Made by a program: the position numbers and the translations under genes
Notes under the pieces: model-generated
The model's input: the letters and a program-made list of their open reading frames with translations, nothing else
What the model was told of the DNA's origin: nothing
Databases searched by the model: none
Assembly (NCBI GenBank): GCA_950097015.1
Contig: CATNEN010000038.1
Coordinates: 24,527,001-24,591,000 of the forward strand
Length of the DNA stretch: 64,000 nucleotides
Source: Macrostomum hystrix
Lineage: Eukaryota > Platyhelminthes > Macrostomidae
Direction: 5' to 3'
In this document: in pieces, positions 9,951-20,488 of the stretch
How positions within the stretch are numbered: the first letter of the stretch is position 1
How the letters are laid out: each line of letters opens with the position of its first letter

Positions 9951-12579
9951 CTACTGGTGCTTGCCGTCCAAGTCTTTAGCGATCTCCGTCTCCCAGGCTT
10001 CAATGGTTGTCGAGGTGCTGGACGCAGCAGTCGAAGGAACTTGTCCTGGCACTGTGATGTTATTTTCATCGACCTTCAGTGACTTGTTTCTAGCTGAGGC
10101 TACGAATCGAATGACGGCTTCGGTTGGTCTGCTATTTCTTAGGAACCTGGTCTTCCACTCCACTCGCTCCTTGTAGCCCTGGTAGGCTGTCCGCAGTTCG
10201 GCGAACACGACAAACAGCAGCTCGAACAGTTCGCACATTGTTAGAATGGACATGCCCAAATAGAGGCCCAAAATGCCGCCAATGTCTGAGAACAGATTCG
10301 ACAGCATGTAAGACTCCACCTCCTCCACCATCATGCTGAAGGAGCGATAGGCACCCAGGGTAATCTGGGCAAAGTTGGTGGCAAACTGCTTCTGGACCTG
10401 TGTACGCATGCGGAATACTGCATTGTCATTTTCTATTTAATACGATTAAAAATAATGAATATTATCATGATTGAGCTAGAAATTTTCTTTTTATTAGAGC
10501 TTCTAGAATCTCGACGACTGGCGCTTTAAATGTGTCACTTGTTTTCTTCAGTATCTGGTATGCAATAATAAATTTCTGTGTTTTTATAACCCCATATGAT
10601 ACTTCGCACCGCTTCAGGCAAATACTTTCTCTTGCTATTTACCTCCTCAGCCGTAGTGAGATTGTTTCTAAAGTAGTTGAAAACATCCGGAACAGTGTAG
10701 TTCATCTTCAGCATCCTGTTGATGTGGTCCTGCATGATGGTGTCCTTGCAGTACACAGCAAGACTGTTCAATGGCCAAGAAGCCATGGACAGAATTGGTG
10801 TGTAGATTCTCTCCTTGCAGTTGTTCACGCAGTCTGTCATCTCGTTGAACAGTGTGCTCTGTTTCAACAAGTAGTCATATTCGCACTGGACTCGACGTTT
10901 GAACTCGGTGGCGTTAGTTGCCAAGGAAACGTAATGACACTTGGTACCGTTGACGACCTCGGTAGTGTTTTCATAGGGTGGCGCCACTCCGCTGGACAGG
11001 CATTTGCAGTCACCGAGGATCCTTTGGAGAAGCTGCCGATACTGGCAGTCCTCTTTGCCTTTGACAAACTTGATCCGGTTCTTCACTGCATCCTCGTAGT
11101 AGACAAAGCGCTCATCTGGGTCGCATTTCTTTGAGTTGCGGCTCACGTAACTGTGGGCAGTATAAATGGAGGCCGCTTTATTTGCATGCTTTGGATTACT
11201 TTTTTTGCATTAACTATGACAAAAGCCACACAGAAGCGTGTTCAATATCGCCTTTGAATTGCTACTTTGGTGTCGCATAGTCAGTTTTTTCGTCTGTCGT
11301 TTATAATACTGAGTGATCTATAGATGATGCCATAAAAAGTTGCCTAAATTTATAAAGCTCAGCGTTCTTAAACCTTTGATGTAACTGGGTATTGGAAAGT
11401 TCCCCAAGTGAAGTATTTCTGCAACGAGACTTGAGTCTTCAGTCTCTTTATTGCGTCATGACATGTGGTAACAGCGCTCACTGATATTCGACCATCTCAA
11501 AGTCCACGTAGGAATGCACGCCAGGCGATAGGTTGATGTAGTCGCGCGGGAAGTGGTCCTTCTCGCCGTAAAAAAGAATCGCGCCACCAGATTTCGACAC
11601 GTCATAGACACCTTCATAGGTGACACCAGCCGTTAACCGGCCGTAGATCGTCGGCGCTTCCGGCGGAAAAAGTACCGGGTTGTTATCAGTGAAAAGCACC
11701 TATGTTATAGTGAATGAAAAAATATATTTCGGTTCGATTTTTTAAGTTCTAAGTTCTCAATTTAGAACTGAATGAATGAATTGGTTACGTCAGGGCTTGG
11801 CTGGATGAATCTCTTTCTATTCTCCTTCTATAGTTGGTGTTACTTTATCGGTAAAATGTTCATCTCTTTACGTTTCGAAGGTTGTTGCTTTACCTCAGGG
11901 TCAGCTTTTCCAATAGGCCGAACGCACGAACACGACTTTAAGATTGTAAATTTATTCGTTTTTCTCGACTTACGAGTTCCAACGAAAATTCTGCAATGTC
12001 CTTCGTTTGTTTGAGCAGCGTTTCAGATGGCGCAAATCTAAAGCAGTTTCCATACTTGCTAACCCAGAAGTTCTGAAAATCTGTGAACGAACAATTGTAA
12101 CCCTTGTAGGAACACTTAACGATGAAGTAGTCCTGCCTGGTTCCAAGATATTTGAGCAGGTAGGTTGGGTCAAACATGTCCTTGGCTATTGGCATCAGAG
12201 TCTCATAATCTGCGCCAAGACCAACCATTGTAGTCACATAAGCAAACATTCTAGCTGTTGAAAACAGGCCAGCGTAAACGTCAGGGTGTTTGACAATGGT
12301 CTCGTAGAAGTTGGAGTAGGATATTGGTGTCACGCCGCACACCGTGATGTCTGGACTTTGAAACTGAATAGCTCCGGGGCTGATGTTAGCTGACACCGGT
12401 GTACTCATAAAGGTCATGACCAGCATGGACAGGTGATAGCTGAAACCGCCTAGAGCTGCCACCAGAAACAATGTCCACATGAGTTTGACTGGCAGTGACT
12501 GGCTGCTGTGAACCCGACTGAATCCGTGGGCCGTGGTCGACCGGATAAACTCCGAGATGCCTTGAACGCTGACTTCCAT
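9951..12579 (-). CDS. DEG/ENaC-family sodium channel, copy A (4 exons, 592 aa)
   Basis: An amiloride-sensitive/degenerin-type trimeric cation channel subunit of the plasma membrane. Exons on the minus strand: 12579-11974, 11699-11482, 11150-10643, 10397-9951. Donors are GTAAGT, GTGAGC and GTAAAT; all acceptors are AG. Phases fit exactly (606, 218, 508 and 447 nt). The family N-terminal gating motif HG is H18-G19, TM1 is about 33-57, then a 'FQSPDITVCG' entry to the extracellular domain. Exon 3 is cysteine-rich, with the 'DCVNNCKERIY...SMASWP' signature. TM2 contains 'GGILGLYLGMSILTMCEL', with selectivity filter G492-M493-S494. The cytoplasmic tail is S/T-rich. Length is normal for the family. 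The ligand or gating stimulus cannot be told. It lies downstream of, and in tandem with, copy B. Confidence 0.93.
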
Positions 12580-13029
12580 TCTGTTTTTTTATCAAAGCTT
12601 GTCAATGATGGCTGAACTCGATAGACAAAAAGCTACGAGTATTTAATCAAAATTTTCTGTCTTATGTTCCACCGCTATAGGCTCGCTTAAATACTATTAA
12701 GTTGTGTTGGATTGGAAGTTAAGCATTCTACTAACTGTTAGAAATGTATTGTTTGTTGTACCATCCAAATTCGTTGCCACTGACAACTTACCTTTGTATG
12801 CCGAGTGATATTTCTAGTATTTTTTGTAGATCTGCACGTTAAGAGCTACTAAGTAGTAGGCCTTTATTTTTTTATAATGGAAATAAGCTTGATGATTCGG
12901 ATTCGGGTTTTGCCTTGACCAGGCCAGTGATTTACGGTCATTGTGGAGTTAGTCAGAATACCCACACTGGTCCGTCTTTCAAAGTGCTAACTCCTATGGT
13001 ATAAAATTTGTGACTTTGGTCTTACTGCA
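12580..13029. other. Upstream flank of DEG/ENaC copy A
   Basis: AT-rich sequence just 5' of the copy A start codon, so the likely promoter region. No TATA box or other element can be assigned with confidence. Confidence 0.35.
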
Positions 13030-13232
13030 AGGCTAATGCTGGTACTCATTTTACATCTGGGTTACTGAAGCAAGGCGGAGTTAAGTGTCTTGCAAAAGGG
13101 CACAAATTGTGACAGTGGAGACCGGAATCGAACCCCCGACCTTCAAGTCGTGAGCCCGACGCTCCAACCACAAGGCTACAACGTCCTGGGGTAATTGAAG
13201 GTTGGTGCGGCGTCCCCCCAGTCCATGGACTG
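13030..13232. mobile_element. SINE-1 copy with inverted body relative to its tail
   Basis: A tRNA-derived SINE. The body runs on the minus strand: reverse-complement B box at 13124-13134 (GGAATCGAACC as read on plus) and the head at about 13184. It is followed directly by the tail in plus orientation (CTGGGGTAATTG from 13186, palindrome CAGTCCATGGACTG at 13219-13232). In the intact copy at 17850 the body and tail point the same way, so this copy has an internal inversion or is a composite of two inserts. Confidence 0.75.
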
Positions 13233-13844
13233 TAAACGGTTGTACACATCCTTTGAAAGCGCCGCGCTATGACTGCTACTGCGCCACTCTGCCTTCGCAT
13301 GTGGATCAAAAAGGAAAAATAAGGAAAGGCTTTAATTATTGCATAATTTTAGGACTCGGTCGAACAGAATCCGTAGAACTGTCCGCCACCTGATCTAGGT
13401 CATTTGCCACTCTTGACTAGATTTCTAATTATATTTCTTTATGCCTCGAATGAGTGAGTAAAAGGCAAGCGCTAACAATGCGTTTATTTGTGATGGTGAT
13501 GGCCCTGTATACGAGGTGGTAAGGGCCGCCTTTTATACTCCTTTTCTCTTAGGTGTGCTCAGGTGTCAGGTGTAAAGCATTCTATTCAAAATTATATGTT
13601 GGGTAGTGCACAAGCAGCTGTGTAAGGTGGCATGAAAGGTATAGTTTTTATGCATTTCAAAAACCTCTCTTAAACTGCACAAGTGTTGTTGTGAACGAAC
13701 CGAAGGTTATGTTTCAGTGCATCATTGTGAAACATCCCGTAAGTCTTTGATGCGCAGAATGGCGTATTAAAAGTGATCTGTACGTCTTCTTATCAATAGC
13801 TCCATTGCATTGTTATTTTTCCACTATCTGAACTTCACTGGTTG
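13233..13844. other. Intergenic spacer between the two DEG/ENaC genes
   Basis: Contains the 3' flank of copy B, transcribed away from here on the minus strand. No domain-bearing frame or clear repeat was seen. Confidence 0.4.
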
Positions 13845-16800
13845 TCATTTCAGTTCGTCAGCCATGTTTTCAGCAATCTCCTTCTCCCAAGCTTCGATTG
13901 TTGACGTGCTCGACGCGACAGTCGAGGGCACTTGGCCCGGCATCGAGTCCGCAGCAGCCTTTCGCGACTTGCTTCGAGTGGCGGCCGCGAACCGCACTAC
14001 AGCTGTGGTGAGAGCGCGATTTCTTAGAAACCTGGTCTTCCACTCCACTCGCTCCCTGTAGCCCTGGTAGGCTGTCCGCAGTTCGGCGAACACGACAAAC
14101 AACAGCTCGAACAGTTCGCACATTGTTAGAATGGACATGCCCAAATAGAGGCCCAAAATGCCGCCAATGTCTGAGAACAGATTCGACAGCATGTAAGACT
14201 CCACCTCCTCCACCATCATGCTGAAGGAGCGATAGGCACCCAGGGTGATCTGGGCAAAGTTGGTGGCAAACTGCGTCTGCACCTGTTGGTTGGTGGCGGG
14301 GTCGCTTAAAGTAGGACGATTGCTTATGTTAATGGCGAAATGGGTGAGTGGCAGAGCGGTTACCGCATTTCCCTCTCCCACCTAGATCCCTAGGCTCAAT
14401 TCCGCGGCGAGGCCACATTCATTTGGGGGGCAGCCGCGAAGAGAAGGCTTGGGGGCCTGCCGTGCGATTTACGCCATTGAGGCCAACCTCTTTAGTCGCA
14501 GTGAAAGTCTACACTGCCTGAAGATGAGAAAGTCAGGGCAGATGTACACACCTGTGTGAGCGTGGGCCTGCGTGCAGTATCAGTGTGAGTGTGTTCTCAG
14601 GAGTTAACTTAATTGGCCGAATTACGTACATCCTCGCTGGCTGCAGGTCTAGTGTCACCAAATGATGTGCCTTTGCCCACAACCCTTCTGCAATTATTAT
14701 AATATAATATATAATGCTGGTTGCGAATGTACAGGTTGGGAATATGTTTACTAGCCAAAATTTTCACGCAATCTTTTTCTGTCGGTATTTTTGCTGCTGG
14801 AGATCAGTCTGTAGATCGTACTGGATTCAGTAATATTCCAAAATACCGGTGGGCGAACGGGTGGCTCCCCTAATGAATACCCCGGTATGCTTATCAATTT
14901 CCTACGTCTTGTGATTATTTTTGAGATAAAATTATAGTCATGCCAGGCCATTAACTTCCTGCTTTTCGGATTATACGAGTACATTGGCCCTTAGCGTAGT
15001 CCTAGTTAACTAAAGGCCGATAATTGCGCATAAAAATTGACCATTTCTCACCTCAGCCGCTGTGGTGAGATTATTTCTAAAGTAATAGAACGTATCAGGT
15101 ACGGAGTAGTTCATCTGCAGCATCCTGTTGATGTGGTCCTGCATGATGGTGTCCTTGCAGTACACAGCAAGACTGTTCAATGGCCAAGAAGCCATGGACA
15201 GAATTGGTGTGTAGATTCTCTCCTTGCAGTTGTTCACGCAGTCTGTCATCTCGTTGAACAGTGTGCTCTGTTTCAACAAGTAGTCATATTCGCACTGGAC
15301 TCGACGTTTGAACTCGGTGGCGTTAGTTGCCAAGGAAACGTAATGACACTTGGTACCGTTGACGACCTCGGTAGTGTTTTCATAGGGTGGCGCCACTCCG
15401 CTGGACAGGCATTTGCAGTCACCGAGGATCCTTTGGAGAAGCTGCCGATACTGGCAGTCCTCTTTGCCTTTGACAAACTTGATCCGGTTCTTCACTGCAT
15501 CCTCGTAGTAGACAAAGCGCTCATCTGGGTCGCATTTCTTTGAGTTGCGGCTCACGTAACTGTGTGGGATCAAAGAAAGGCCGCTTTTCTTTTACAAATC
15601 AAAAAGGCATGTCATAAACTAGAATGTCATTATTTGTTGATGCTTGAGTCACGACGTTTTTTGTTTGATCTAAAGAAAAGCTAATCCCACTATTCCTGCA
15701 ACAATAGCTGATGCAATAATGTTTTGATATTCTCTTTAGTACCTTTCTGCGCAATTGAAGCGTCAGTTTTTTAACAGTCTTTTAAACAGAATAGAAGTAG
15801 CTCATTTCTATTGTGTCTAGAAAAAATGTTCGAGTTTAAAAAGTCACTTGACAAATCTCACTTCTGTGACATAGAAACATACTAGCACTGCAGCTTTGTC
15901 TCATAGCTCACAATGGCCCTTGGTATTATTAGTTCCTAACTGGATGGTGCCGCAGAAATTAGCACGGCGCATCACTAGGCTGTATGCGGCTTTACAGTCC
16001 ACGGACTGGGGAGGGGGGTGGAAGACGCCACACCCACTCTCAATTACCCCAGCTAATGCTGGTACCCGTTTAACAGCTGGGTGAACTGAAGCAATGCAGA
16101 ATTTAGAATCTTGCTAAAGGATACAACATGTACCAGTGGAGTTGGGAATCGAACTCCCGACATTAAGACCATATTAAACGATGCCGATATTTTAAAGCGC
16201 TCACTGATATTCGACCATCTCAAAGTCCACGTAGGAATGCACGCCAGGCGATAGGTTGATGTAGTCGCGCGGGAAGTGGTCCTTCTGGCCATAGAATAGA
16301 ATCGCGCCGCCAGATTTCGACACATCGTAGACACCTTCATAGGTGACACCAGCCGTTAACCGGCCGTAGATCGTGAGACTTTCCGGTCTCGAGATCACAG
16401 GATTGTTGTCTGTGAAGAGTACCTATAACATAAAATATGTGCCGGATGAAGCTATATATGGTTTGAATGTCGGATCGAACACAACGCTGTGATTGCCGAC
16501 TATGTATCTTATCAACATTTTTTCTTGCATTTTTAGCCCTGCAAAATTCTTACCAGCTCCATCGAGAACTCAGCAATGTCCTTAGTTTGGTTAAGCAACG
16601 TCTCGGAAGGCACAAATCTAAAGCAGTTTCCATACTTGCTAGCCCAGAAGTTCTGAAAATCTGTGAACGAACAGTTGTAACCCTTGTAGGTGCATTTCAC
16701 AATAAAGTACTCCTGCCTGGTGCCAAGGTACTCCAACAGATAGCTGGGATCAAACATGTCCTTAGCAACTGGCATGAGAGTCTCGTAGGTGTTGCCGACG

Positions 16801-17159
16801 CCGATCATTGTTGTGATGTAGGCTAGCTGGCTTGCCACAGCGTACAGATCAGCATACACACTGGGATACCTCACCACGGTCTCGTAGTAGTTCGTGTAGG
16901 ATATCGGGCTAACGGCGCACACCGTTATGTCTGGACTTTGAAACTGAATAGCTCCGGGGCTGATGTTAGCTGACACCGGTGTACTCATGAAGGTCATGAC
17001 CAGCATGGACAGGTGATAGCTGAAGCCGCCTAGAGCTGCCACCAGGAACAATGTCCACATGAGTTTGACTGGCAGTGACTGGCTGCTGTGAACCCGACTG
17101 AATCCGTGGGCCGTGGTCGACCGGATAAACTCCGAGATGCCTTGAACGCTGATCTCCAT
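13845..17159 (-). CDS. DEG/ENaC-family sodium channel, copy B (4 exons, 589 aa)
   Basis: Tandem paralogue of copy A with the same architecture. Exons: 17159-16554, 16422-16205, 15559-15052, 14282-13845 (606, 218, 508 and 438 nt; the first three lengths match copy A exactly). It has the same HG motif (H18-G19), TM1, cysteine-rich extracellular domain and TM2 with a GMS filter. The proteins differ mainly at about residues 85-150 (extracellular domain, encoded in exon 1) and in the last 60 residues of the cytoplasmic tail. Exon 3 is nucleotide-identical to copy A from about 15129 to 15559. Intron 2 holds a SINE-1 and intron 3 a SINE-2. Donors are GTAAGA, GTGAGC and GTGAGA. Copy A and copy B subunits could co-assemble, but that is inference. 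Confidence 0.93.
14337..14700 (+). mobile_element. SINE-2 (tRNA-derived), full-length copy in intron 3 of DEG/ENaC copy B
   Basis: A box TGGCAGAGCGG at 14349-14359 and B box-like GGCTCAATTCC at 14393-14403, about 34 bp apart as in a tRNA promoter. A tRNA-unrelated body of about 270 bp follows, ending in a TGCAATTATTATAATATAAT tail. Inverse-strand relatives lie at 33001-33250 and about 17500-17640, supporting a dispersed family. It is antisense to the host gene. Confidence 0.8.
15985..16190 (-). mobile_element. SINE-1 copy (minus) in intron 2 of DEG/ENaC copy B
   Basis: Read on the minus strand: a decayed tRNA head with B box (16145-16155 region), the body, the GGTACCAGCATTAGCTGGGG segment, and the tail with a one-base-changed palindrome (CAGTCCACGGACTG, 15995-16008). 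The A-box end is degraded. It is in sense orientation relative to the channel gene and sits immediately downstream (in gene direction) of the exon 2 donor. Confidence 0.75.
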
Positions 17160-17499
17160 TTCGTCTGAGGTCGGCTAGTTGGTGAAAAAAAGTTTTTTTT
17201 CTATCTCGGCGTTTTAGCACTAGAAAATGTGAAGCTAATATAGCAACTCTCTTGAAGGTAAAAAGGTAAACGGTTGTCACTGGTTACTTTTATGTTCCTT
17301 GCTTTTTTGTTGTTGAAAGCAAATAGAATTTCTGATTTGTCATTGTGTAACGCCAATGCTACCCAACACATGCAGGTGGGTAATTGTTTGTAATACGACC
17401 ACTTTTGAGACCAAGAGCTTAAATTCTTTAATATTTTTTAGTTACAAAATGAGTTCATTAATCTTTATAAAATGACTCTTGTCAGTAACTGACAATCGA

Positions 17500-17645
17500 C
17501 CCACAGCCAGAACTCTGCCCTGTTAAGATCTGTACACTCGCCATGCTTTAGGGGTTGGCCCTAATCGGACAAGCCCCAAGCCTCCAAATGAATGTGGACT
17601 CGCCACGGATTCGAGCTTAGGAACCTTTGGGTGAAATTACGCCGC
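17500..17645 (-). mobile_element. SINE-2 fragment (minus)
   Basis: The reverse complement resembles the SINE-2 body (a CCACATTCATTTG-like stretch, then GGCTTG and CAGGGCAGA-type blocks). It is truncated and diverged and lies upstream of DEG/ENaC copy B. Confidence 0.5.
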
Positions 17646-17849
17646 CTAATTCACAAAAAAACATATTATAGACATAAAAATGAATAGATCTCAGAAACAA
17701 AGACTGCTAACATCATTATGTTTGTTGAGTTGAATACCTTTCTTTAATTTGTAGTTACTCAAAGGTCAATCACTCTACTTAGAGTAGTAATTATTGACTG
17801 AGCTATTATATTTTTCATCGACTATTTGTGCAAGATAGTCAGTGTTCGG

Positions 17850-18060
17850 CTGTAGCCTAGTGGTTAGAGTTTAGAAACTCACGACTTGAAGGTCGGGGGT
17901 TCGATTCCCGACTCCACTGGACCAATTTGTGGCCTTTAGCAAGACACTTATCTCTGCGCTGCTTCAGTTCACCTAGCTGTTAAATCGGTACCAGCATTAT
18001 CTGGGGTAATTGAGGGTGGGTGTGGCGTCCCCCCAGTCCATGGACTGAACTACGCAGCCT
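17850..18060 (+). mobile_element. SINE-1 (tRNA-derived), most complete copy
   Basis: Pol III promoter: A box TAGCCTAGTGG (17853-17863) and B box GGTTCGATTCC (17898-17908), both near consensus. The head keeps much of a tRNA fold. A unique body follows (...GTACCAGCATTATCTGGGGTAATTG...), then a tail with the 14-bp perfect palindrome at 18034-18047. Four related pieces lie within 9 kb, clustered around the DEG/ENaC genes. Confidence 0.85.
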
Positions 18061-18565
18061 TCAGATCAATTTTCAATTATTATAATTACTCCCAAGGGAA
18101 AAATTATCGTCAAAAATGAACATCGCCGTCTTTTTTAAAAGCAATTCCGATCGATTGACAGCGGCTGATAAAAATGAAGGCTCATTGCGAATTACTGGAT
18201 TGAGTGATCCATATCTTCGATTTTTTCCAGTCATGATTTCCAATTTCTACTTAAAAATTTGCATCAAAATAGTCTCAGTCTTGTTGCATTGAATTTTAAC
18301 GATGATTTTTACAAGATATTTCAGGTATGCTGTTGCGCTACGTGCACTGGTTTGGTTTTCAGAAGATGCTACGACATTTTATACTCGCTTTTTCGGTTTT
18401 AAATTTATTGTAAAGTGTTTCATTAAAAATTTATAGTGCTTGATTCGCTAAAGGTAGCAACGAACATTCTTTGATACTTGTTTTAGTTTGCTCATTGAAA
18501 CGTACAGTGCAGAAAGTGCCAATAGACAAAACTTAAATATCATCACAAACTCTATCATTCTCACC
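18061..18565. other. Boundary region before the first minisatellite
   Basis: AT-rich, no frame or motif recognised. From the next feature onward minisatellites dominate the window. Confidence 0.4.
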
Positions 18566-19925
18566 TTTTTCGATTTTCCCATTCTGAAATTCTCCCATTC
18601 TGCCATTCTCCGATTCGCCCATTCTCCCATCCTCTCATTCTCCCATTGTCTCATTCTCCCATTCTCCCATTGTCTCATTCTCTCATTCTCCCATTGTCTC
18701 ATTCTCCCATTCTGCCATTGTCTCATTCTCCCATTCTTCCATTGTCTCATTCTCCCATTCTCCCATTGTCTCATTCTCCCATTCTCCCATTGTCTCATTC
18801 TCCCATTGTCTCATTCACCCATTCTTCCATTGTCTCATTCTCCCATTCTGCCATTCTCCCATTCTCCCATTGTCTCATTCTCCCATTCTTCCATTGTCTC
18901 ATTCTGCCATTCTGCCATTCTCCCATTCTGCCATTCTCCCATCCTCTCATTCTCCCATTCTCCCATCCTCTCATTCTCCCATTCTCCCATTGTCTCATTC
19001 TCCCATTCTCCCATTGTCTCATTCTCCCATTGTCTCATCCTCCCATTGTCTTATTCTCCCATTCTTCCATTGTCTCATTCTGCCATTCTGCCATTCTCCC
19101 ATTCTGCCATTCTCCCATCCTCTCATTCTCCCATTCTCCCATCCTCTCATTCTCCCATTCTCCCATTGTCTCATTCTCCCATTCTCCCATTGTCTCATTC
19201 TCCCATTCTGCTATTCTCCGATTCGCCCATTCTCCCATCCTCTCATTCTCCCATTGTCTCATTCTCCCATTCTTCCATTGTCTCATTCTCCAATTCTGCC
19301 ATTCTATCGTTCTCCCACCATGCCATTCTGCCATTCTGCCATTCTGCCATTCTCCCATTCTGCCATTCTGCCATTCTCCCATTCTGCCATTCTCCCATTC
19401 TGCCATTCTCCCATTCTGCCATTCTATCGTTCTCCCACTCTGCCATTTTCCCATTCTGCCATTCTATCGTTCTCCCACTCTGCCATTTTCCCATTCTGCC
19501 ATTCTATCGTTCTCCCACTCTGCCATTCTCCCATTCTGCCATTCTATCGTTCTCCCACTCTGCCATTTTCCCATTCTGGCATTCTGCCATTCTCCCATTC
19601 TGCCATTCTCCCATTCTGCCATTCTTCCATTCTGCCATTCTCCCATTCTGCCATTCTGCCATTCTCCCATTCTCCCATTCTGCCATTTTATCGTTCTCCC
19701 ACTCTGCCATTCTATCGTTCTCCCACTCTGCCATTCTCCCATTCTGCCATTCTCCCATTCTGCCATTCTCCCATTCTCCCTTTCTCCCATTCTCCCACTC
19801 TGCCATTCTGCCATTCTGCCATCCTCCCATTCTCCCATTCTCCCATTCCGCCATTCTGCCATTCTGCCATTCTGCCATCCTATCGTTCTCCCACTCTGCC
19901 ATTTACTTATTCTCCCACTCTCTCC
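18566..19925. repeat. 8-bp minisatellite, consensus CCATTCT(C/G)
   Basis: About 1.36 kb of octamers (CCATTCTC, CCATTCTG, TCATTCTC, CCATTGTC) with higher-order groupings, for example a variant with ATCGTTCTCCCACTCTG from about 19305 onward. Long open frames occur in several frames on both strands simply because the unit contains no stop. It is pyrimidine-only apart from A and rare G. It lies just 3' of the gene at 20000-20488. Confidence 0.95.
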
Positions 19926-19999
19926 AAAAACTTGTCAGTTGTCAAGTGTCATTGTCAATATTGCCAACTTTCAATAGTCGCGTTACTCTTGCTATACAA

Positions 20000-20108
20000 T
20001 TAGTTCAAGTGAATTCCGGAGAAAATCGGTGTTAGTCTTGCTGGACTGTTCGACTGGGCAATCTGCGGTGCAAACTGGTGCCCGCCGATAGAGGAAGATG
20101 TGGATTCA

Positions 20109-20145
<37 letters not shown>

Positions 20146-20488
20146 CAATATCAGGTCCGCCGCCGCCACGGGGTATACAATGCTCCAAATGGCGCCTCTT
20201 ATTAACGCAAGCCAGTGACACAAGAATCAGGGCTGATGCTGGCACAATAACAAAATAATAACTGTGAATAGCCTTGGCGCTGATGTCGCTGGCTTCGTTC
20301 GGATCTAGTCTATTGTAAGCTGGCGTTGTTGATGTTGACGCGGCATTAGTTCTACTAGAAGTAGGTTCCAACTGTCTTCCGGACATTGTTGAAGATTGAA
20401 ATCCTGATGCCGACCGCACAACTGAGCAGCTGCTGATGAGGCAGACAATCAGCAGAACAGTTCTTGTCCAACTATGTCGACAAGACAT
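20000..20488 (-). CDS. Small predicted single-pass membrane protein with polyQ tail (hypothetical)
   Basis: A 162-residue frame with ordered secretory features. It has an N-terminal signal peptide (about residues 1-28, hydrophobic core 'VLLIVCLISSCSVV'), a short S/T-rich ectodomain (about 29-90) and one transmembrane helix (about 92-113, 'VIVPASALILVSLAC'). A basic stop-transfer 'NKRRH' and a cytoplasmic tail with an 11-residue glutamine run (CAG/CTG tract at about 20110-20143) follow. The order signal peptide, ectodomain, helix, basic residues, tail argues for a real type I membrane protein. No family is recognised. It appears as a single exon. The ATG is the first in frame. The minisatellite begins 75 bp after its stop codon. 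Confidence 0.55.

Noticed and set aside
17850-17925. Functional tRNA gene
   Set aside because: A and B boxes are good, but the acceptor stem does not close and the sequence continues into a SINE body shared with other copies.
18488-20035. Very long S/H/P-rich frames on both strands
   Set aside because: Several frames are open at once over an 8-bp array without stops, which is a property of the repeat.
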